Source: Amia ocellicauda (taxonomy: Eukaryota > Chordata > Actinopteri > Amiiformes > Amiidae). Taken from it: a stretch of 64,000 nt of DNA. The position numbers were made by a program, and so were the translations under genes. The DNA lies in contig NC_089850.1 of the NCBI RefSeq assembly GCF_036373705.1, positions 18,829,256-18,893,255 on the forward strand, in the 5' to 3' direction. The notes below the pieces were generated by a model. It saw only the letters and a program-made list of their open reading frames with translations. It did not search any database and was not told where the DNA came from. Each line of letters opens with the position of its first letter. Position 1 is the stretch's first letter. Shown piece after piece: positions 36,902-51,000 of this stretch.

Positions 36902-38075
36902 ACTTCCAGGGCAGCTCGGCGGAGGAGGGAGGGGAGCGAAGGATGGGAGGACGGAGGGAGGGACGGCGACCAATCAGAAGGTCACTCTGCAGGGCAGGCC
37001 TCGGGGCTTTGTGTTAAAAAAGAAACGAACTCCTGAGAAGTGGCGCAATGTTGCTCGCTACATCCTCTTGGCAGCAGCCCAGTTTTGCAGGTGAAAGACG
37101 AGCCGCACAAAACACACGAGAACACGAAGCCTTTGTTGTCCTTGCTGTTGTCGTCATCGTTGTCGTTGTTGTTTTACCAGTGACCACTACCGATTCAGAG
37201 TTTCACACCACTCTGTCCACCTCCACACACTGACTGGATTACCCTCACGGCCAATTTCGGCCACAAAGGAATTATTATTATCTCCAATCTTAAGGATGCC
37301 TGAGGCGAGATGGGCAGACGATTTATTCGGCCTTCTCCTAGATGGTTTACACTTTTTTTTGTTCATTATTATTATTTAAAGAAACTGCTGCATTTGTTAC
37401 AGATGGACCTTGTACAGACAGGGGAAAACGTATGAGGTTGTCATTGCACTGTTTTTAAATTTAAATTTAGGTTTTTTTTATTGTCAATTTTATTTTCCAT
37501 TTTAAAACTTAATGTTCGGTAGTGGGTCCATCTGGAAAGCGCAGATGGTCCCCTCAGATGTTTGTATCCATTGGAATTTGTCCGTTTTAGCTTGTGCAAG
37601 TCCCACCAAAAACACAGTTCTGTGCTTCACTCTGCAGACGGGAACTATTGGGCGTTTTTGACGGCGTCTACAGTGAACACAGACACAATACATGACCTAG
37701 AGATCCCATTCTGTGCTTGTTTGATTCTGTGAGATATTTAGCCGGGGTTTGTGCCGGGGCAATTCTCCCCTTTCTGCTGCAAGCACATCATCCAGTTCGA
37801 TTAGTTGCACATTTAACTTCAAAGCGTATCGTTGGCTAGAAGTCGGTTTTTACTAAAGTCAAAGTTTTTCTCACTTCTAAGTAACAGCCTTGCAGGACAA
37901 GAGAGATCAAAACATGAATTCTTCTGACCTCCTCCTGAACCACAGGGGATGAAAAGCCTCCAGGTTTATATACTGTACACGAAAGGTGACCCTCCAATGA
38001 ATTTATTACCTGTCACAGAATGTATGGTTTCCAGTATCCAAAGTCCCATTTTATTAAAAGATATGTATACATATA
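36902..38075 (+). other. EXTL3: Probable EXTL3 3' UTR
   Basis: Non-coding sequence directly after the stop. No AATAAA is evident in the first kilobase. An ATTAAA at 38053-38058 followed by T/GT-rich DNA is the best candidate poly(A) signal. The end point is a guess and the UTR may be longer. Confidence 0.4.
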
Positions 38076-41000
38076 TATTTAGTTCTTTTCTCTGTTTGTT
38101 TGAAGAGGGTTTTGTATACCTGTGAGGTCCTGTCGTTCACCAGTGGTGTTTATGAATGCCAGGAGATCTGCCCGCTTCTCTTGGGCTTGTAGAGCGCCAG
38201 GGGTGCCAGTGGACGACCTCAGAGTAAACGGTTTGAACAGAGGCAGACATTCAGACCCAGATGTAATTATTAGCATTCTTATATCATGCCGTGTGAGGAG
38301 GAAATGGTCCCTCGCTTTGTCTTCAGGTGCAGCAGTAGATATATATTGTAGAAGGAAATCCATGTTGAAATTTCACTTTTAAAATACATTATATTTTTTC
38401 ACTACAGGGGTTTTAGTGGGAGGGAAGAGGGGGGAAACGGGAAACATTCTTTGCCACCGAGTATAAACCGCCTGCATGCTGTTCTCCATCTGCAGGAGGT
38501 TGTGTGCAGCATCTCCCAGGGTGTGCAGCTTCACCGTCCAATCTCATATCTCCAGGCTGGCGGAGGGCTGTCGTGCCGCGGTTGGCTATGATCTGACGTC
38601 GCCAGGGACTCTTTGGGGGGGGGGGGAGAGAAGTGTAAAAACCTCCCGTGTCTTTCTTGGCAAAGGATGGTGGGGTATATTGAGATCATGCCATCCTTCA
38701 GCCCGGATGGTATAACTGCAGTTAAAACTGTTTAACAGGTCAGTGGCTTGGTTTGACCTGACTCAAGAAACCTTCGGGAAGTTTAAAATCAAGTGGAGTG
38801 GAGTTTTAATTAGGAGTGTTACAGAACCATTCATGGAAGAAGACGACGGGAGGAGTTTTCCTCGGTTCCAAAATGGCAGATTAAATCGCCTGAATCTGGT
38901 GGTCTGAAGTGTGTGCCAGCAGGAATGAACGGAGGGCGGAGGTGAACAGTGATGAACAGGGGGAAAGGGTCAAGCAGGGAGAGTGTGCTTCTGTGGTCTC
39001 GAGGCTGTGGTGCCTTCAAGAAATACTGAATCTGGACTGGGTTATACAAGGGTGGTCCTGCTTGAGGACCCGGCCTGAACTGGATGTGAATGAGAACCGG
39101 GCAGCTGTCACACAAGAGTGCTACAAGAGTGCCACTTCACATCACATTGGATCGGGTGCACACCAGGCATAGGCCATCTAGTGGTACCATTGTCTGGGGC
39201 CTGAGTGAGCTGGGAGTGTTGGGTGGGTCGGCCCGCCTGCTTTCTTTATACACGACCTCAGAGATTAAACATGGGGCTAGTTTTATTTTCTTAGTTGTGT
39301 ATTTATTTTGTGCTTATTTCCTTGTGTGGGGTTCTAAGGCAGGTCTTTGTTCAGCTCAGGCAGGCCGTGTGTGCGCGGACCTAAACCCGAGGAGTCTGGA
39401 ATGTGCATTTTCCAGTCCAGGGCATTCTTTTCATCTGGAACTCTTTGAATATTCCAATCTGAGTTCCCCCTTTCTTCCCCTTATCACCATAACTCACTCG
39501 GTCGGCCTCCAGCAACCTTCGACCCACATTACCTGCACCAGGCTGTGTCTTGTTACAAAAAAAAATATGTAAATGAAATTAAATGACGTTGTAATAGAGT
39601 CGCCGTGTGGGCTGCCGTGGTTTTTTTTTTCCTGTCTGTGCTTTTTCCTCTGGCGACTTAGGGTTGCGAATCTGAAAACTGCAGGTGGTTGTTATGGGAG
39701 GTTTGTTGCAGAGGCAGGAGGAGTAAGTATATGCATGCATTCATAAGACATCTTTGAAGGGGTAAACAAGTGCCTTGTTTAATGCTTTTATTTGGCGGAT
39801 ACTTTTACCCAAAGTGACTTACATGGTTGCCAATTTATACAGTAGCCTTTTTACGGTAGCTTCCACAGCACCGTAAACCTCAGCAGGTGAAAGTTTTCCT
39901 CCGGAGAATTGTGTGACTGTGGCAGTTTTCCCATGGTTATGACATCACACTTGCATTGCTCTGCCTTTCTTATCCGGGGTGTGGATCATGGTTTACTTTA
40001 ACCCTGCTTGCACTTTTTTCATTTTTTACACTACTGTGGTTTTACCCTGGTATACTAGGGTAAACTTTAAGGGTTCTGTTTTAGTTCTTCACCAATCCAT
40101 GATATCACATTCACATTCCACATTTTGTGTTGTAGCAGTGAGCAGAGTAGCACCTATCCAAATGCCGAGTATAAAATGTTAGGGCCATCCGTTCTCCGAC
40201 GAATTGGCCTTGGCGCTGTATGCAGAGGCTCAGGAAGCAGATTAGCAGACTGCTGGAGCCAAGGCACAGTGCGTGGCATAGACGGAGAGCAGCGAGAGCC
40301 ACAAGTGCCCAGTGCTGTCCTGGTGCGTCCGTCCTGGCGAAACCTTCCCTGACATCTTGAAGAACAGCTGACTGCCCTGCTGGCCTTCCTGTCTCTCCTT
40401 GTGCCCTAAACTGACTTGGCACAAGGGGGGCGACTTATTTTTATGGAGCGCTATCCTCTCCTGTTCACCTGGAGTCATGTGCGCCACCAATCAGTGTAAA
40501 TGCAATTTTGAGATGGGGGGAGAAGGAAACAAGCTGCTCAGCTCGCAATAGAAATAACCCATCCCCCTGGGGGAGCGTTGGGGGAGCGTTGGGGCACCTG
40601 GGCTTCTGAGCCGGTTACGCCAGATGTATCCTGAAAGGAGATTCTTCCTGACGAGACCTCGTGTCCAAGCTCTAACTGCTGTTCACAAGGGTGAAAAAAA
40701 GATGGATGGGAAAAAATTAATTTATTCTGCTCAATCTCTCCCCGGTGCCTCCTTCAGTGAGGGATGGCAAGCAGCAGCTGTCGCCTCGCTGTTAAAACCA
40801 CTTAAGGGGAGAATCAGTCAGCCTCACCAGGGGGAGGAAAGCTTGTTTCAACACTTACTTGTTTATGTATAATTTGCTACGTTTACATAGTATAGTCAGA
40901 TCATTACTTGGGTGCACTTTCCTAGTTTTATCTGAGCAATAGGTTTATCTGAACCCTTTAAAGGATACAATCTGGCACAACATAACCTACGATCTGCTAA

Positions 41001-41489
41001 AATTAGACCGTCCACCTGTGCCAAGATCAAATCTACAGTCTGGGAGATGAGGACCTCTGTCTTTCTCCCTCCCTCCCTGCCAAGTCACGTCTTCAAAGAC
41101 TTATTACTACAAATGTGGATAGTTGTAGTCTGTTTTGATGCCCTTTTATTCATTTTGAAAGGCTCTATCTAAAACAGATTGAAACTTGCATATAATATGA
41201 ACACTATCTTTTTGTGTGTTTGCTGGATCCTAATCCACTCAACCAAAAGCAGCTCAAATCCCCCCCCTGGCCTAGAAGACACAGGCTGTCCTTTTCACTC
41301 TCACTGCTGTACAGACGTTTCCATACAATCAAATATGTAAAAATAAACATGTCAAGTCAAAGCCCTAGTGGAAAGTGTAAACAAACTGGGAGTTTTGTTG
41401 TTGTTGCTACTGTAAATCCAGTCTGTGTAAGGCATTGCATGAATGTTTACTGGCAGAGTTTAAAGAAATGCTGAATAAGAGTCACAAAA
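38076..41489. other. Intergenic DNA between convergent EXTL3 and INTS9
   Basis: About 3.4 kb with no gene recognised. It holds a G-run at 38616-38627, a SINE-like fragment at 39784-39860 and a short tandem GGGGGAGCGTT near 40569. Both neighbouring genes point into it, so it contains termination rather than promoter sequence. Confidence 0.5.
39784..39860 (-). repeat. SINE-like fragment
   Basis: TTTATTTGGCGGATACTTTT and then ACCCAAAGTGACTTACA is a diverged form of the frequent fish repeat reading AGCAGACGCTTTTATCCAAAGCGACTTACA, here with the tail pointing left. Confidence 0.55.
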
Positions 41490-42095
41490 CACGAACGCAG
41501 AACTTTATTTAAAAACAAAAACACTTGTATTAGTATAATATAAGTCCTAATATTCACTTCTGTTCTCTACAATGAGAATCTTAAACCTTTCCCACGGATG
41601 CCCCAGCCGATCCAGTGCCTAGAACTGCTCTGTTTGGGGTTCTCTTGCCTGGCCTGGGAGGGGACCCAGCTTGAGGGGCAGAACCAGGTGCAATCTGGGA
41701 TATTGGTGCTGGAGGATCACCATTTACAGGGTTTCATCAGATCTGTTCAGCGCTGCAAGACTAAGTCACTAGGTCACCACCCTCTCAAAAGGCCAGGAGG
41801 AGACCTGAGGGTTTTCTCTCTGACCTGAATCAATGAAAAGAAAGTATCACCTGTTATTGAGAGAGTTATTCAGTCTTTTGCTTCATCTCACCCCAGCGGC
41901 AGATCAAAGCCCTCCTCTGATCACAGCACTGGCCCGTCTGAGGAACGCTGCTGTCAGGGGCGGGGGTGGGGGTTGTGTACGGAGCTGCGGGTATGCAGTG
42001 TGGAGGGGCCCCGGCGGAGGGGAAGGGGTTGAGCGCATGGGGAGAAGTGGGTGGCCGCAGTAATGCTGGGTGCTGATCGCCGTCGGGGGAGGGTG
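41490..42095 (-). other. INTS9: Probable INTS9 3' UTR
   Basis: Non-coding sequence from the stop codon to the expected cleavage site about 15 bases beyond AATAAA. It has no other recognised feature. Confidence 0.6.
41504..41509 (-). terminator. INTS9: INTS9 poly(A) signal
   Basis: TTTATT on the plus strand is AATAAA on the minus strand, about 590 bases after the INTS9 stop codon. It is followed on the minus strand by a GTTCTGCGTTCGTG spacer and a T-rich stretch, a normal cleavage context. Confidence 0.7.
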
Positions 42096-42272
42096 TCAGA
42101 GCTTCTGCAGGAAGCGCAGCACCAGGTCCCTCAGCGTGGCGCGCAGGGCCTCGTTGTTGTCGCAGACGATGTGTGTGGAGTCCTCCTCCAGCTGGATGAG
42201 CGTGTCCTCGTCCTGGAGGTGGAGGATGTGTCCGTCGGGGGTGTCCTCCACCTTCACCTCAGTGATCCCGTG
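42096..42272 (-). CDS. INTS9: INTS9 exon 17 (residues 601-658, stop)
   Basis: It encodes [18 protein letters not shown] through to LVLRFLQKL and a TGA (42098-42096). This is the end of the INTS11-binding C-terminal domain. Confidence 0.96.
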   Translation of the reverse strand, partial: HGITEVKVEDTPDGHILHLQDEDTLIQLEEDSTHIVCDNNEALRATLRDLVLRFLQKL

Positions 42273-45200
42273 CTGGAAACCAATGGCAACAGGAGACCCG
42301 TCAGGGGCGAGGAATGTAGCAACAACAACCCCGTCCTCCTCCTCCTCCTCCCCCCCGTCTCGCTGATTAGAGCTCAGAGGAAGAGCACAAGGTATTCAGG
42401 TGTCATTGCTGTGATATTCAGACTTTCAATAGGAATTTGGGCCCGTTATGAAACAGGTATGGGGTACTGAGACAGAGAGTAAATTAATGTCTAAGCTTCT
42501 GTCCCGAGGCGGTTCAAGGCATTTCACACTCAAGCTACCTGTCCCCAGTTCACCTTCAAGTCATTCAACAGGCTGAAGATGTGAGCTTATCTTGGTCAAA
42601 CTGAAAGCAACCAACGCACGAGAAATTCAGCAAGGGGAAAATCCACAGATCAGCGCAGAAGATACAACTACAGTAACTACAGCAAACGGGGCTGAGCGAT
42701 TAATGCCTCCAGCTGATACACATGCAAGTCTGAGGTTGTGCTGTGGTCAGTTATTACACCACAATCAGAGCAGAGGAGGCCTGTGGCTGGCTGTCGATCA
42801 ACAGTGACTGTCACTGCGTCCGACTGATATTGCGAGTCAGTTTTAACACATTCTCTTCACAAACACTCGAAGGAAATCCATCTCCAGTGGTTTTCTTGAA
42901 GGTACAACAATGATATTTATATATAAATGTAAATCAGATCAAATGAGAGAAACATGGTTGAAGCTGTTGTCTAAAACAGCGTGTGTCTGGTGTGATCTTG
43001 TAAGGAGGAATTAAGAGGACATTTCAAATCTTGCATTATTACTTTCAATAAAAGTGTTGGTGTGGTAAATCAATCATGCTAGGATTAGAACCCACTGAAG
43101 TTATTAAAAAAAAAAAAAAAAAATGTTCCTTCACAAATCGGGGAAATGTCACGCTTAATGTGCGTTAATAAACGATGCAGCAATTTCTCTCCAAAATGAA
43201 AGCGATACAGGAATTATCCAGAAATTGATTCAGCCCCCACAGATGTGTGCTACAGTGCTTCCAATCACAGCTGTGTGCGCTTTTCATTTTCATTTAATTA
43301 GAGACCAATCGATACAGCTCAACACGGATGCAGGGAAGAACTCCCACGGCCTCCAGGGTGCACAGGGACACACACACACTTTCCTGTAATCTTTTCATTC
43401 AAGATCACCCTGGATACATGAATTGAAAAACTAAAGCCTGTCTTTCATCAGGAGAAATATTATATGTAAGAGGGAGAAAAAAAAAAAAGGGGTAAGCTTT
43501 GAGGAGAGTGAAATATTCGGTGTCACATTTCTTGCTGGGCCGATCAATGGCATTAGATTGGGAGAGCCCCAACCCAGTAGCATTTGCAGGGCACCTCAGA
43601 TAGATGTGCTTCCAAGTGTTTAGAAAGACTATCCAATTTGAAGACACAGGTAAGTGTCTAGGGGCTCTCCAGGGTTAGACAGCCCTATGGGGGGTGATTG
43701 CGGTCAGGAAGGTAGGGAAAATGGCTTCACCTTCTGCAGCGTGACCAGGAACTGCTCCAGGGGGACGGAGCCGCTCAGCAGGGGTTTGGGCGCCCGCAGT
43801 TCCGGGGGCTCTTCCACCACTCGCTTCCTCTTCTTGGATGGGGGTGCAGGCGGCAGCTTCGGGGAGGGCTGTGGGGAATAAGAAAAGGAAGGATGGAAAG
43901 GTGGATCTTTCTCCGTGATCTCTTACATCTGTCTGTTGTGAAGTGTCCTAAATCAAGCAGCACATGCCCAGAACAATGCATTCTGCCAGGCAATGCCATG
44001 TTCTTGCTGCTGTGCGTTTCGGTGTGTTTCTTTGTTTGGCCCATAAAGGGACAGAAAAATTATGCAGAGTGCAGTTTTGTCTTGTCATCTTTCTTCATCT
44101 CCTGGATAAACCCTGGAACTAAAATAAAACTCCCTCACTGGAGACTGGGGGGTTGGGGCTGTGTTAGTTTAGACTCCCTACAGGGCTCCAGCCAACCTCG
44201 ACACGTCCCCGTGCTGTGCCCTTGATCCTGTGAGACCCACCCCCCCACTCCCCCGCACACTGACCTGCAATACATGCTTGTTATCCTTGCACTGCAGAAC
44301 GGCGGAGACGGTTGCCACGGAGATGCCAGGTTTCACCTCGCAGGGCACCAGTGATTTCGCCAGCTGAAAGGGTAAGAGCAACGGGGGGGGGTTAAAGTCT
44401 CCCGGGGTCTTTATGCCTGTGTGTGTGTGTTTATAGGGCACTGCCACAGAGGAGATCACGCCTGTGACGCTGCAGAAACCCTGGGGGGGTGGATTAGTTC
44501 TCTTCCTTCCCAGGGTGCCTTGTTGCCCCCGGTTATGGCACAGGTTACAAACAATCACAAAACGTTAACCAGCGCCAGTCAGGCTTTAGTTTCCACACAA
44601 CGGGTCAGCGGCAATGTTAGTCTAAACACTAACTATTCAGAAACCGCTTGAAAATGTGCTACACAACACAAAAAGGTAGTTAATGTACATCATTATAAAA
44701 TAACAAATAAAGACTTTTGTGGTTTTTGACAGGACATTTGTGGATATCATGCCCAGTTTAACATTTCTAATTGTAGATGATTATTTGTGTTGTGTGCTGC
44801 TCATCAAACAAATAATCAACTACGATGCCGCTACACACCCAGCTGCAGACGGGGAACAGATAACTGTCATGTGGATATCTGCAGTTCGGCACGTCTGATC
44901 GGATTGATTGGACTGTCTGCGAAGAACAGACTCCAGTCATTCCCCTGGAAGTAATGCGGTGCGAATGCCCTCCCTGTGATACTTCCACTTCACGCTACAT
45001 TTGACGGGAGAATCTCTGTGCTTTCTTGGAAACCACGAAGGAAAATCGGTACAAATCAAGTGTAGCTCTCGGCTGTAGGTTTAACCAGCGCTGCTCTCCT
45101 GCTCTCTTAGGCCCCTATGTTTTGTAGTCACAGCCTCCTTCCCCCATGTGAAAACGGTTCACCGAGCAAGCCAAGTGTTCAGGCTTTACTGGTGCGGTGA

Positions 45201-47848
45201 GATTTGCACCGTTGCGCAATTGTGAAACACCAGGTGAGTGGGATGAAGTTGTAGATCAATTTCAGCTGTGCCCTGCCTTGACTATAAAGGTGTTAATCAC
45301 TGTCCGTTTATCTGTGGAAATTATGAATAAATGCTGGATTTATCTACGCTAAAGACAGGGAGGGACAGCAGAGAAACTGCAACAGTAAGCAAACCTGATT
45401 TTTCTTTTGGATAGCTGTCTCGGACTCACGCTTCTCTTTCCGTTGCAAATCCACACACTAAATCTGTGGCGGATGGAAATGGGTTCAAGCAAGTGTGAAA
45501 AAGGGCTCTCTGTGGCTCCCCGGCGCCCCCTGGCGGTGCCCACAGCCTCACCTCGGGCAGAAGCTCGATGCGCTCGTAGCGCCTGCGGAAGGGCAGGCTG
45601 AGCACCGTGCAGCGGCGGTAGGACAGCGGTGGCGGCTGGCAGTCCAGCATGAGGTCAGACCGGTGAGACTGGGTGGGAGGGGGCTGCGTGTACTGCTCCG
45701 GACAGACCACGTGCAGCGGCTGGGGGGGGAGGAGGGAGGGAGAGAGAGAGAGAGAAGCAGTGACCAGTGATTAAACTACAACCGCAACAACAAAAACAAT
45801 TTGATCATTAAAGGCCTCAAGGGGCATACAAATATTTACGTTACGTTTGCTGAAAATTAATGCAGTTGAAAGAAAGTGAGAGGAAGTTTCTTTGTTTGCT
45901 GAGTTTTTAATAAAATACACTTTTTCTGTACAGAAGAGAGTTGAAGCGAAGTTAACTGCTCTGAGAGATTGCCAGGTGGAGAAACATGGGACCAACAGAG
46001 AGAACTGATCGCACACATCACAGCTCTCACTGTGGAGACGAGCAGTTACCTCTGTCCTGAATTTCACAGCCTCTGAAGCAAAGACACACAGACACACGGG
46101 TGGCGTCCGTGAGTCCCTGCTGAACTTACCTGGACTTCCTTGAGCAGTTTTGAGACCTGAATGAAGTTGAGGCGCGTGTCAATGGGGCAGTAGACGCACT
46201 TCATGGCCAGAGGCTGGTACGGAGCCAAAGCGTCCAGGTAGGAGAAGTCGGGCTCTGCGGAGAGGAGAGCAGACAGATCAATCACCCAGAATGCAGGGGT
46301 CTGGCCTGTGCCGCCAGCCCACCACCTGTCGGCCACCGAAACGGACCCTCACCGGTGAAGATGATGGTGTTGAGGCTCGACTTGCCCCACAGTTCCATGA
46401 AGTGGACCACGTCACCGAAGCGCAGGGAGGGGTGGCCCGTGAACACCACGCAGGGCTGCTTGAAGTCGTTGCTGAAGTCCCCGTGGATGCTGGGGTAGTG
46501 CTTCAGCTTGTTGGTCTGGATCAGCTGGGAAGGGGGGAAGGAAAAGGAAAAGGCGCTGGTGAAGATCGATTGGTCTGAAATTGAAGTGCTGTTCAACGGA
46601 CTAGAAAGACTAGCTTCTGGGAGTTGATAAATTCCCCCCCAAACTCCCACATACATTGGATTTGGAGGACAGTTCTGAGTTGAGTCATACTTTTACTTTT
46701 TTTAACATGACAAACAAACATCCCAAAAAATAAAAACTTTGAATGATGAAGATTATTGAGAAAATTGTTGGGAAACCAGGACATTTAAAGTCCTGGTTTC
46801 CCAACAATTTTGTCCTGGTTTTCCAACAGTTTTCCTTCCAGTCGACCACAACATCTAGTTGTGAGAACAAGGGATATTAGCTGGGTATCTGCTGGACTTC
46901 CAATAAAGTGGAATACTTTAACTCTATTTATGTGAAATGGCGTTCTCTGAAGAACCGAAGAACCAGGCTTGATTGAGGACAAGAGACTAATCAACATGGA
47001 GTGTCAATGCCTTTTCTTGCTCAATATCATGCTGGTGTCTGATGCAGCAGTGACCCACAGTTTGACAGTGAATCCCATCTAAATTAATCACGTTCCAGTC
47101 TGCTGCACTGATGTACACATCGCTGTCAATGCACTGCATAAGCAATGTTTTAATCCACCACAGGGACAGAGGAATGCAAAGACGGAAGCGATGCTGCTGT
47201 AGGACAGGGAAGGGGAGGACGAAACTTGCTGACTTGTCCTCCTGTGAGTTTCTTTCCACGTCTGCTCTCATGAGGGACTGCCGCAATGTCAGTTTTAGGC
47301 CTGAATGTCATCCTGTTTGAGATGCATCTTGTTGCTCCTGCTACGCAATGTCACTGGTGTCGTGGTTCGACCCCACAATCCAGACTCACCTCTGCGTGAG
47401 GGAAGGGCGGCTCCGGGAGGTACACTTTGGACTGCTTGTTCTGGCAGAGCCTGCGAAAGGGGAAACCAGGAAAGCGTTATGCCTCGTTGGCGTGAGTCTT
47501 CGCGCGTGGCCGTGTGCGGAGCTGGCGCGCCCCCCCGCCTCACCACTCGGCGAAGATCTGGGAGAACTCCAGGGAGCTGTTGGCCACGGGGGAGATGAAG
47601 TAGAAGGGTGTGGAACCCAGGCTGGCCGAGTCGATGAACTGGTACAGGCACTCCAGAAGGTCATAGATCACCCCGGAGGAGTAGCAGGGCACCAGCACAT
47701 TGCCCCCCCCACGGATTGTCATCGCTGCCCAGCGTGCGCACACACGGACAGAGACATGGGGAACGGACAGACATTGAGAGACGACACAGACAGGACAGGA
47801 TAAGGAGAGACAGACATTCTTTAGACTTGATTTATTAAACTACTAGTT

Positions 47849-47881
<33 letters not shown>

Positions 47882-48026
47882 ATAATAATAATAATATCTT
47901 ACATACAGTGTCTTTCATCCTGAGGGATTCGAATGTGCTTCACAATGGGGAGGGGATTACTGAACTTTTAATACAACGAGTCATTCATTGTTTTGATTCA
48001 GAGCCAGTAAAAAGGCACCTCCTGTC

Positions 48027-48072
<46 letters not shown>

Positions 48073-51000
48073 TACCCAGGTTGCTGCAGAACTCTCCCAG
48101 CATGCCGTCAGGGTTGGCGGTGGGGATCTGGGTCAGGCCGCTGAGGATCAGCACGTCACTGTTCTTCAGAGAGCTCTGATCCATGGGCTGAAACACAGCA
48201 GGTACAACACTTTGCTGATGCTATTTTATTTAACACTCACACTCACACACACAACCTGGTGTGACATCTTTCAGCTGCCATCCAATTCACCAAAGCAGCA
48301 GTTAAGTCTGGCTTTTATCACCTCAGGTAATTAAAGCATGACGGCTCAGGGACTAAGCACAGGTTATTTGGCCACTATTTATATCACAGGGCAATAATAC
48401 TTCTTTTCGACAGACTGCAGTCCAGCGCTGCCTGACCTTGACATCACCTCCGCACACTGAACTGAACACCTGGGTGCAGCACTGTACCTGTGGGTGTGTG
48501 GTGAGGAGCGAGGACCCAGACACATAGGACACCTTCTCATAGTGGGACTGGATGATCCAGTTCGAGCTACCCAGGGCATAGCCAGAGCTCAGGGGAGTGA
48601 TCTGTACAGCCCCAAACAGCTCCTTGGGGGTAAGGAGGGAAAAAAGAATAATAAAGAAAAAATATTATAAGAAGTGGACAAAAGTCTCATCTCAACATCT
48701 CAGTAACACACAGTCCTGACCAGAAACTGCCACTGCTTTTGAGTCTGGGAACCACAATAGTAAAATGCTGAAGAATTTAGTGCCTGATAGTGTTTTGTTA
48801 GAAGTCCTACTACCACTGCAGTAATCCCCCAAATCGTATGAATTGATACAAAAAAAAGGTTGTTTTTGTATAAATCGTGCTCCCTGCCTCCACAAACAAA
48901 AATAATGTAAATAAAAAATAGGGAAACATAAGCATGGGATGGTTCTGAAATTCTGAGACTCTTCTCCAAGCGAAGCTGCAGTTCAGATCTGGAACTGTTC
49001 CAGAACTACAAATATAGAATATGGAATTCTGCGGTTCCATCACAACTCGCTGCGCAGTCAGCAGTTACTGAACCACTGCTCGACCAATGGCAACAGAGCA
49101 GAGCAGGGTAGGCGGCTAAATCACCGTCCATCAACAAAGAGTTAATACAGAAGGGGGATCAATGTGGAGGTCGTCTGGCTGCTTCGTGCTGCTGGCTGCA
49201 AAACCATAAATCAATGGTAGTTTCTCTAAGAGCAGCTTGCATCCAAGAGTAGTGGCTACAATATATGCTTCTGTAACTTTACTTACACTGCCTTTTCCCT
49301 TTAAACACAAGTGACACAACGTTAATAAAAACATAGTTTCAATAGACAGCTGCGCATTATAGTTTGTGAGGGATTCACATGTGGGCCCCCATTACTACAG
49401 ATCTCCCAGTGCTGGTTACACGCAGGATGTGCTGATCTTGTCCAGGAGATGAAGAGTTAAAGGGTCTTACGATTTTCTGAGAGTACCCAACCAGCTGGAC
49501 CTTGCTGAGGGCCGAGTTCACTTCCTGCATGCTGTAGCATCGCTTCCAGGTCCACACGTCCACCGCGTCCTTCAGAGGGGCTGGGAGAAGCCTGGAGACA
49601 CACGGGGACACTCAAGCAATGGCCCTTTTCTGCCCTCGCCAAACAATTCTGATGCCCAAAACGGAACAGTGCTACATGCTGTGCAAAATGCAGTACCTCT
49701 GTATTTCTTTGTTTTTCCAACAGGTGGCAGACTGGGCCTTCGGGACTCTCTCCATGAATGTCACCAGCTCTTCCATCAGCAGCCTGTATGGAAATTAAAA
49801 CACCCTCAGGCCACAAGGCGGTTTTCAACCAGTCAGAGGAACATGTTTACTGGGTGCACCTGCTTCAGACAGGGAGAGGATGTGAACCACTGCTTAAGGT
49901 GGATGACCGAAGGCGTTTGCTTGGGCAGAACTAAATGACATTATTGTGTTAAAAACAACGGTGGTTTTCAAGCTTATGTTCCAAATGAGCTCTAAATGAC
50001 TTAATTGGAAACTCAATTCCTTTCTAATTACTGGCTGCTGTTAATCATGTGGAGTTCGGTTAAGGATTCAATTCAGTACCGTCCTGTACAAACTCAAAGT
50101 GAGTAGTGTCAAAAAATGCTTCCTCACAATGCCCAAATTATTTACTTGCTTATTAGACAGGATTATGGATTTAAAATAATCATAATATAATTTTTAAATG
50201 ACATACAAAACACGGCGGGATTCTTTCTAGACCCAAGCAAGCGATTCAGACTTGTGAGAACCTGCCCTGCAGCTTTCAAACAAAGCATACCAAAGGTGCT
50301 GCCCAGAGCAGACTTTCAGGATGTGCCACTTTAGAGATCTTTTATAACCCCAGTCAGAGTTCAGGAGGGGGATCACACAGGGAGAGGAACAATGCAACCA
50401 GTCAGCGGCTGCCTGAGCAGGACAGGAGAGGGGATACGAGTTCATCAGCTTCGAGGAACGGGGGCTGAGGAGGCATTTACAGCTTTGTGGTTTGGTTCTT
50501 TTTTATCTACCGTAAATGAAGAGGAAGACCAGTCAGATCTTTGTGCCTCTCTGACCTAATAGATGTCCCAAACAGGTGACATCACTGCTAAAGTGATCAC
50601 ACACTGCCAGCACAAATAAGCGTTGAGACCGATACCGTTGCTTAGATGGCACAAGTCGGAGAGCAAGTGCCCCTGGTCCACATATAGTGCTCACTAAAAT
50701 GTTCATGATTGCTTACCCTGGTAATGAAACAGGGTCTCTTTAATGCAAACATGTAATTCAATCTCTCTGGTCGTAAATCTGTTTATAGGTTACTCATTAA
50801 GAAGTGTTTACATCATGTGCATGACCCAAAAGGGCATTTAATCCCCCTCTGTCTTACAATTATCATCAATTTGTTACTGATTTAGAGGTGACTGCAAACA
50901 CCGGATCTGTTTCAGGCTGCATCCGGGTTGAAAACTGTGCACAGACTCCCAGCAGCCCTAAACAGTACCCAACAAACGCAGCCCGGTCCCGTTCATTAGG

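Noticed and set aside
47848..48072. Possible CRISPR-like repeat array
   Set aside because: These are simple trinucleotide and dinucleotide microsatellites without spacers, in a vertebrate intron.
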